Positions 31,269-35,719 of a DNA stretch of 35,719 nt are shown here, in pieces. The stretch is taken from NCBI GenBank assembly GCA_900554925.1, contig USJG01000006.1, positions 1 through 35,719 on the forward strand. Reading direction: 5' to 3'. The DNA comes from an uncultured Lachnospiraceae bacterium. GTDB taxonomy: Bacteria > Bacillota > Clostridia > Lachnospirales > Lachnospiraceae. Position 1 is the first letter of the stretch. The number at the start of each line of letters is the position of its first letter. Below the pieces are notes generated by a model. The model searched no databases and had not been told where the DNA came from. It worked only from the letters and a program-made list of their open reading frames with translations. The position numbers were made by a program, and so were the translations under genes.

Positions 31269-32720
31269 ATGGAGTCACCGAGTATTAAGAAAAATTTCAT
31301 ATACAGTTCAGTTTATCAAGTGCTGGTTTTGATTATCCCTTTTATTACAGCGCCTTATGTTTCTCGTGTATTAGGGCCGGAGGGGGTGGGCATTTACAGC
31401 TATACATCTTCCATTATGACCTTTTTTACCCTTTTTGCAGCGTTGGGAACAGCCAGCTATGGGAGCCGTGAAATTGCAAGACATCGAGATAATGCAGAAG
31501 AGGCAAGTAAGATTTTTTGGGAAATTGAATTTGTAACAGTAGGGACGAGTCTGCTTTGTCTGGCTGCATGGACAGGCGTGATTATTTTTTCAAAAGAATA
31601 TCGATGTTACTATTTGGCGCTTACGCCGCTTCTGTTAGGTACATTATTTGATATATCATGGTTTTTCAATGGGTTAGAATGCATGAAATATAATGTGCTT
31701 CGAAACAGTATCTGCAAAATTGCGGGCGTTGCTTTTATCTTTTTGCTGGTTCGTGAGAAAACGGATTTAATACGGTATGTATTGATAAATTCTTTTGTTA
31801 CTATGCTCGGCAATTTATCCATGTGGACCTATTTGCCTCGTTTTTTGGTTTCGGTTGACTGGAGAAAATTTGAAGTAAAAAAACATGTGAAAGAAACATT
31901 GGTTTATTTTGTGCCTACGGTAGCAGGTTCTGTTTATACGGTTTTAGATAAAACATTAATCGGAGCTATTACAAAGAATCTTTATGAAAACGGTTATTAT
32001 GAACAGGCAACCAAGATCATCAATATGATAAAGGCTTTGGTGTTTACCTCAGTAAATACGGTAATGGGGCCGAGAATTTCCTATCTTTTTGCGCAGCACA
32101 GGACGGAGGAAATCAGATACAGAATTGAGAAATCAATGAATTATATTCTATTGTTGGGGTATGCCTGCGTATTTGGTCTGATTGGCATAGCAAGCAGCTT
32201 TGTTCCGGTTTATTTTGGAGATGGGTATGATGGTGTAATATGGATTCTATATATTTTGGCCCCCATTGTTTTGATTATCGGAGTAAGTAATTGTCTCGGA
32301 AGTCAGTATTACACCCCAGCAGGGTTACGGGCATTCAGTTCTAAAATTATTATCATCGGAGCAGTTGCCAATTTGTGCGCAAATCTTTTCTTGATTCCAT
32401 GGTTTGGCAGTAAGGGGGCAGCGCTTGGGTCTATTGTGGCTGAATTACTGATCAGTGTTTTATATGTGAGGTTCAGCAAGGGATACATGACATTAAGAAT
32501 ATTGTGGAAGCATTCCTGGAAGAGAATGATAGCGGGAATATTGATGCTGTGTGTGGTAAAAATGCTGCAGAAGTTGGGAATTGAGGGTACTTTCTCGGCA
32601 GTAGGAATCCAAGTTGTGTTAGGAGCGATAATCTATGGCAGCGTGCTGCTCTGCCTGCAGGATGAGATTATATATAATTATTTTCTAAAATTGTTTCAGA
32701 GAGGTAAAAAAGTAAAGTGA
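31269..32720 (+). CDS. Wzx-type polysaccharide flippase (MOP/PST family)
   Basis: A 483-residue protein with 12-14 helices. FIYSSVYQVLVLIIPFITAPYVSRVLGPEGVGIYSY (first two helices, quoted here in shortened reading as FITAPYVSRVLG) is the classic N-terminus of PST flippases in the RfbX/Wzx group. It should move undecaprenyl-linked repeat units across the membrane. AAAAGGC precedes the ATG at a slightly long distance. G+C returns to the level of the left flank here. The next gene starts inside its stop codon, so the two are coupled. Confidence 0.9.
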   Translation: MESPSIKKNFIYSSVYQVLVLIIPFITAPYVSRVLGPEGVGIYSYTSSIMTFFTLFAALGTASYGSREIARHRDNAEEASKIFWEIEFVTVGTSLLCLAAWTGVIIFSKEYRCYYLALTPLLLGTLFDISWFFNGLECMKYNVLRNSICKIAGVAFIFLLVREKTDLIRYVLINSFVTMLGNLSMWTYLPRFLVSVDWRKFEVKKHVKETLVYFVPTVAGSVYTVLDKTLIGAITKNLYENGYYEQATKIINMIKALVFTSVNTVMGPRISYLFAQHRTEEIRYRIEKSMNYILLLGYACVFGLIGIASSFVPVYFGDGYDGVIWILYILAPIVLIIGVSNCLGSQYYTPAGLRAFSSKIIIIGAVANLCANLFLIPWFGSKGAALGSIVAELLISVLYVRFSKGYMTLRILWKHSWKRMIAGILMLCVVKMLQKLGIEGTFSAVGIQVVLGAIIYGSVLLCLQDEIIYNYFLKLFQRGKKVK

Positions 32721-33634
32721 ATATACAAATAGAATTGCCGGAGGGTTTTTTGACAGAAGAAATTCGTTCTGATTATAAAGTAACGACCGAGATGAAAAAA
32801 GTCTGGGCGGTGGAATTGGATTTGCTTGCAAGATTCTTGAAGGCGTGTAAAAAACACCATCTACGTTGTTTTGCTGATGCGGGAACGCTTCTTGGAGCAG
32901 TGCGCCATCAGGGGTTTATTCCATGGGATGATGACATTGATCTTGTTATGTTCAGGGAAGATTATGATAAGATGGTAAATATGGCTCCGAAAGAATTCGA
33001 AGAACCCTATTTTTTTCAAAATACATATTCTGATATCGATTATCCAAGAGGACATGCCCAGTTTCGGAACAGTGATACGACAGGCATTCTCTTATGTGAG
33101 CGTAATAAAGGTATAAGGTTTAATCAGGGGATTTTTCTGGATGTTTTCGTGCTGGATGGAGTTGTTCCAAACCGGTTTCTGCTAAAGAAACAACAGCTGG
33201 AAATAGAATATCGCAAAAAGATTATGCGGCATCTGGCAGCCTGCCAGGAAGCAACTTCTCTGAAAGGCAAGCTTCTGGAAGCATGGATACGAATAATGCA
33301 GATAACGGATATTAGGGAGCAGGCGCATTTGATTGATGATTTATTAAGAAAATATTCTGTTACAGAATCTGAGATGGTTGCTCCGCTTAATTTCATGTTT
33401 GAAACAAAAAGGAGGATTCGGAATAAAAAGCTGTATGAAGAGACTATTATGCTACCTTTTGAATTTATGGATATTCCGGTTCCGGCTGGTTATGATGCGT
33501 TTTTAACGAGAAGATATGGTAATTACAGAAAGCCGGCACAAGTACCTACGACACATGGCGGTGTGTTATTTGATACAGAAAGGTCGTATAAAGAATACGA
33601 AAATGAGAGGGGACATGTAAGTGATGAAACATAG
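32717..33634 (+). CDS. LicD-family phosphotransferase (nucleotidyltransferase fold)
   Basis: A 305-residue protein starting at GTG 32717, overlapping the flippase gene by four bases. CFADAGTLLGAVRHQGFIPWDDDIDLVMFR (split: ADAGTLLGAVRHQG and D71-D-D-I-D75) is the LicD/fukutin-type active-site region. LicD proteins move phosphocholine, and relatives move glycerol-phosphate or ribitol-phosphate, from a CDP donor onto sugars. With a CDP-glycerol-forming enzyme two genes away (34668), phosphoglycerol is the most likely cargo. No choline kinase or transport gene is seen here. No signal sequence is visible, so it acts on cytoplasmic intermediates. Confidence 0.88.
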   Translation: MNIQIELPEGFLTEEIRSDYKVTTEMKKVWAVELDLLARFLKACKKHHLRCFADAGTLLGAVRHQGFIPWDDDIDLVMFREDYDKMVNMAPKEFEEPYFFQNTYSDIDYPRGHAQFRNSDTTGILLCERNKGIRFNQGIFLDVFVLDGVVPNRFLLKKQQLEIEYRKKIMRHLAACQEATSLKGKLLEAWIRIMQITDIREQAHLIDDLLRKYSVTESEMVAPLNFMFETKRRIRNKKLYEETIMLPFEFMDIPVPAGYDAFLTRRYGNYRKPAQVPTTHGGVLFDTERSYKEYENERGHVSDET

Positions 33635-34643
33635 AAAGATATGGACGATTGTGATTATTTTTTTACTGGTAATCGTGGCAGGAACCGCTGTTTATAAAAT
33701 GGATGGAATTTATCGAAGAGCCGCATACGTAAAAGATAGTCTGGAAAGATATGCAGAATCCGTATCCATGCATAAGGAAAAGGTAAATTTAACTCAGTAC
33801 GAGCCTTTAGAGGATGAGACGGATTCCTGGTATACAAAATATCATTTTATCGCTCATGCGGGGGGCGCGATAGAGGGAAAGACCTATACGAACAGTATAC
33901 AGGCATGGGAGCGCACTTATGCTGGAGGCAACCGCGTATTTGATGCGGACCTGATTTTTACAAAAGACGGTATTTTGGTATTGCGGCATGATTGGAATGA
34001 TAATCTGGAACAGGGAATTGCCATGCGGGACAGCAGAAGCTGGATGGATGCAAACGGAATGCCAAGATATACCGTATCACAGGAAGGAATGGATTATCAC
34101 ACTTTTATAAATAAAAAAATATATTATAAATATGATGCCATGTCCTGTGAGGATATGCTCAACTATATGGCAGAGCATGAAGATATCTATGTCGCTTGTG
34201 ATATGAAGGATGATATTGCTTATGATAATGGTAACAACTATGATATTACTGACGGTTATCGATATCTCGTAGATTTAGCAACAGAGATGGAAATAGCGGA
34301 GGTTCTGGACAGAATCATTGTCAATATTTATAACTATGATGCCTATGATTCAATTATGGAAATTTATGATTTTAAAAATGTAACGGTGAGACAGCATTAT
34401 GTATCCCCCAATAATTATTTTGAACTGGCGGAGTTTTGCATCACACATGATATTCATGTGGTCAGTGTGTCTGCTTGTTATATTGAGGATGCAGGAATAC
34501 AGCTTCTAAGAGAATATGGCATCCATATTTATGTAGCGGTAGCAGATTATATTTCCGATATGCGTATTTTTCATGAATTGGGAGCAGATGGCGCAGTCAC
34601 AAATTACCTGTATGAAGCAGACTGGTCTTATATAGCAAATTGA
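33621..34643 (+). CDS. Membrane-anchored glycerophosphodiester phosphodiesterase-like protein
   Basis: A 340-residue protein with one N-terminal helix (about 7-26) and an extracytoplasmic GDPD-type TIM barrel. FIAHAGG (H79) and FDADLIFTKDGILVLRHDW (D108-D110, H123-D124) correspond to the IAHRG and E.D...T.DG..V..HD motifs. The Arg of HRG is replaced (HAGG) and the Glu of the metal site reads Asp, so substrate or activity may differ from standard enzymes. The start is GTG 33621 or ATG 33624, both overlapping the LicD gene. Position next to LicD and the cytidylyltransferase suggests editing or transfer of glycerophosphate groups on the glycan outside the cell. That is inferred. Confidence 0.75.
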   Translation: MMKHRKIWTIVIIFLLVIVAGTAVYKMDGIYRRAAYVKDSLERYAESVSMHKEKVNLTQYEPLEDETDSWYTKYHFIAHAGGAIEGKTYTNSIQAWERTYAGGNRVFDADLIFTKDGILVLRHDWNDNLEQGIAMRDSRSWMDANGMPRYTVSQEGMDYHTFINKKIYYKYDAMSCEDMLNYMAEHEDIYVACDMKDDIAYDNGNNYDITDGYRYLVDLATEMEIAEVLDRIIVNIYNYDAYDSIMEIYDFKNVTVRQHYVSPNNYFELAEFCITHDIHVVSVSACYIEDAGIQLLREYGIHIYVAVADYISDMRIFHELGADGAVTNYLYEADWSYIAN

Positions 34644-34667
34644 GACATACGGAGGAAGAAGCGGCGA

Positions 34668-35105
34668 ATGAGTAAAAAATATCAGATAGGATATACAACG
34701 GGTGTGTTTGATATGTTCCATGTCGGACATCTTAATATCTTAAAAAGGGCAAAGGAACAATGTGAATTTCTGATTGTTGGCGTAAGTACAGATGAAGTGG
34801 TCAGAGGCTACAAAGGGAAAATGCCGATTATTCCATATGAAGAAAGAATAGAAATTGTGAAATCAATTGTATACGTAAATCAGGTTGTTCCACAAACCAC
34901 ATTGGATAAAATGCAGGCATGGGAAGAATTGCATTTTGATGTTATGTTTCATGGAAACGATTGGAAAGGCAACAAAATGTATAAGAAAATCATAGAAGAT
35001 CTTCAGGCGGTTGGAGTCGATGTCGTTTTTCTGCCTCATACCGAAGGAATATCTTCGACGCTTCTGACAGAAGTGCTCCATAAATTACAGGAAGATCAGG
35101 TATAG
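34668..35105 (+). CDS. Glycerol-3-phosphate cytidylyltransferase-like enzyme (TagD/Gct type)
   Basis: A 145-residue nucleotidyltransferase. GYTTGVFDMFHVGHLNIL contains the HxGH motif (H18-V-G-H21), and EGISSTLL near the C-terminus corresponds to the RTEGISTT/ISSS signature. Length and pattern fit TagD, which makes CDP-glycerol from CTP and glycerol-3-phosphate; choline- or ethanolamine-phosphate enzymes of this size are rarer alternatives. GGAGGA lies about 11 bases upstream. It is the last gene of the glycan operon, downstream of LicD and the diesterase, and should provide the activated donor. Confidence 0.88.
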   Translation: MSKKYQIGYTTGVFDMFHVGHLNILKRAKEQCEFLIVGVSTDEVVRGYKGKMPIIPYEERIEIVKSIVYVNQVVPQTTLDKMQAWEELHFDVMFHGNDWKGNKMYKKIIEDLQAVGVDVVFLPHTEGISSTLLTEVLHKLQEDQV

Positions 35106-35160
35106 ATACATTAATAAGCAATCGCATTAGTGTCAAAAAGGCTTTTGAGAAATTGTGTGC

Positions 35161-35253
35161 ACCTTGACAATTACATACTTTACATCAGGAAATATAAAGC
35201 ATTTATTAAATACCATAAATATTATTGCGGTTTTATGATACTTTTGCTATAGT
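35161..35253 (+). promoter_or_regulatory. Rpn cassette C: 5' conserved motif plus promoter
   Basis: ACCTTGACAATTACATAC onward (35161-35190) repeats the cassette motif. It is followed, with about 30 extra bases compared with A and B, by TTGCGG (35225-35230), 17 bases, TATAGT (35248-35253). The downstream gene is truncated. The rest of 35106-35330 shows no gene. Confidence 0.6.
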
Positions 35254-35432
35254 AATTTTATTCTTGAATAATGAAACTTTTTTCTTGGCGTTTCGCTTGA
35301 GTATTCACTATTAACTGTTCACTGGATTATATGCTTGATATTATAGCAAATGTACTACGGTCATTTCTATTGAAAGAGAATGTTCCTGAGGACGAAACAG
35401 AGGCTCTCGTTGGAAGAGTGAAGGAGAAGAAG

Positions 35433-35719
35433 ATGGGAGAATTATTTGCAAACATGGATAAGATGGATATACAGGTAGAAAGGTGGAAAACAGCCGAAGA
35501 ACGACATAGAGCAGATGAGGAAAGGGAAAACAGAATCAGAGATGTTGTGAGCGTGGGAAAGCAATTTGGAGCCACCAAGGAAGAAATCGCTGACAGGATT
35601 CAGAAATCTCATGGCATTGATTTGAAAAATGCAATGGAAAAGGTGGATTTTTATTGGAACCAGCCGGAATCAGCAGAAAATGAATTTAAACAATATAACC
35701 TTATAGGATTCGGGTGTCA
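35433..35719 (+). CDS. Possible surviving intragenic Rpn small protein (copy C), 3' end not reached
   Basis: AAGGAG (35421-35426) is six bases before the in-frame ATG 35433, as in copies A and B. Because the front half of the gene is lost while this site and frame remain open, the small protein could still be made alone. The C-terminus is altered by read-through into the repeat element. Speculative. Confidence 0.35.
   Translation, partial: MGELFANMDKMDIQVERWKTAEERHRADEERENRIRDVVSVGKQFGATKEEIADRIQKSHGIDLKNAMEKVDFYWNQPESAENEFKQYNLIGFGC
35703..35719. mobile_element. Terminus of a second MITE-like element, cut by the window edge
   Basis: ATAGGATTCGGGTGTCA equals the reverse complement of the right end of the element at 2213-2525 over all 17 bases. 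The orientation is that of an element beginning here and continuing past the window. Confidence 0.7.

Larger units (their letters stand above)
35331..35719 (+). pseudogene. Decayed Rpn-family gene, copy C (C-terminal part only)
   Basis: The frame reads MLDIIANVLRSFLLKENVP, then VKEKKMGELFAN, and ends VDFYW. This lines up with LLDIIAQIVEILLLKVNVP / VKERPMGELFAN / LYW of copy A. The nuclease core (D64, EHK region) is absent, because the sequence between the promoter and 35331 does not encode it and an in-frame TGA lies at 35298. The usual stop after YW is missing, and the frame runs on into the repeat end at 35703. Confidence 0.85.

Overview
The window looks like a chromosomal segment from an anaerobic Firmicute, most likely a Lachnospiraceae-type clostridium. 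The pointers are the low-to-moderate G+C, strong AGGAGG-type ribosome binding sites, ATG/TTG/GTG starts, the scpA-scpB pair, several secreted D,D-carboxypeptidases, and a sodium-pump decarboxylase operon of the kind found in that family. No rRNA, tRNA, CRISPR array or complete insertion sequence was seen.

Layout. (1) Positions 1-8953 are housekeeping: the end of an M20C dipeptidase, an AI-2E-type exporter, a 0.3-kb element with terminal inverted repeats, a CmpB-like membrane protein, a D,D-carboxypeptidase, a membrane-anchored metallophosphoesterase, deoC, scpA and scpB, and a second D,D-carboxypeptidase on the minus strand. (2) Positions 9105-14600 are one operon with its own promoter and terminator. 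It encodes a divergent 12S/MmdA-type carboxyltransferase, a lipoprotein-like gamma (OadG) subunit, a biotin carrier, the membrane beta subunit (OadB) and a 5S/OadA-type carboxyltransferase. The set has the parts for either sodium-coupled decarboxylation or transcarboxylation between acyl-CoA and pyruvate/oxaloacetate. (3) Positions 14685-17104 hold a NYN-LOTUS protein, an XRE-type regulator and a strongly promoted secreted protein.

(4) Positions 17195-35105 are a surface-glycan locus. It holds two GT-C-like polytopic proteins, a polyprenyl-phosphate sugar synthase, four further GT2 enzymes, a GT4 enzyme, an O-acyltransferase, a Wzx-type flippase, and a LicD / glycerophosphodiesterase-like / glycerol-3-phosphate cytidylyltransferase trio that suggests glycerophosphate decoration. 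The part from about 26335 to 31117 is visibly more A+T-rich than its surroundings and reads as separately acquired. Two glycosyltransferase fragments (22372-22578 and 26160-26327) show past rearrangement.

(5) Scattered in the glycan locus are three copies of one cassette, two intact and one decayed, built around an Rpn-family (PD-(D/E)XK) nuclease gene. Each begins with the same roughly 30-bp motif and a TTGC-type promoter with 17-bp spacing. The intact ones end in a terminator whose left arm is the inverted copy of the opening motif. All three carry a well-placed in-frame ribosome binding site and ATG inside the gene, which would yield a C-terminal protein of about 70-77 residues. That matches the toxin/intragenic-antitoxin design reported for E. 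coli RpnA. The decayed third copy runs into the end of a second 0.3-kb-type element at the window edge. These cassettes are the most interesting part of the window.
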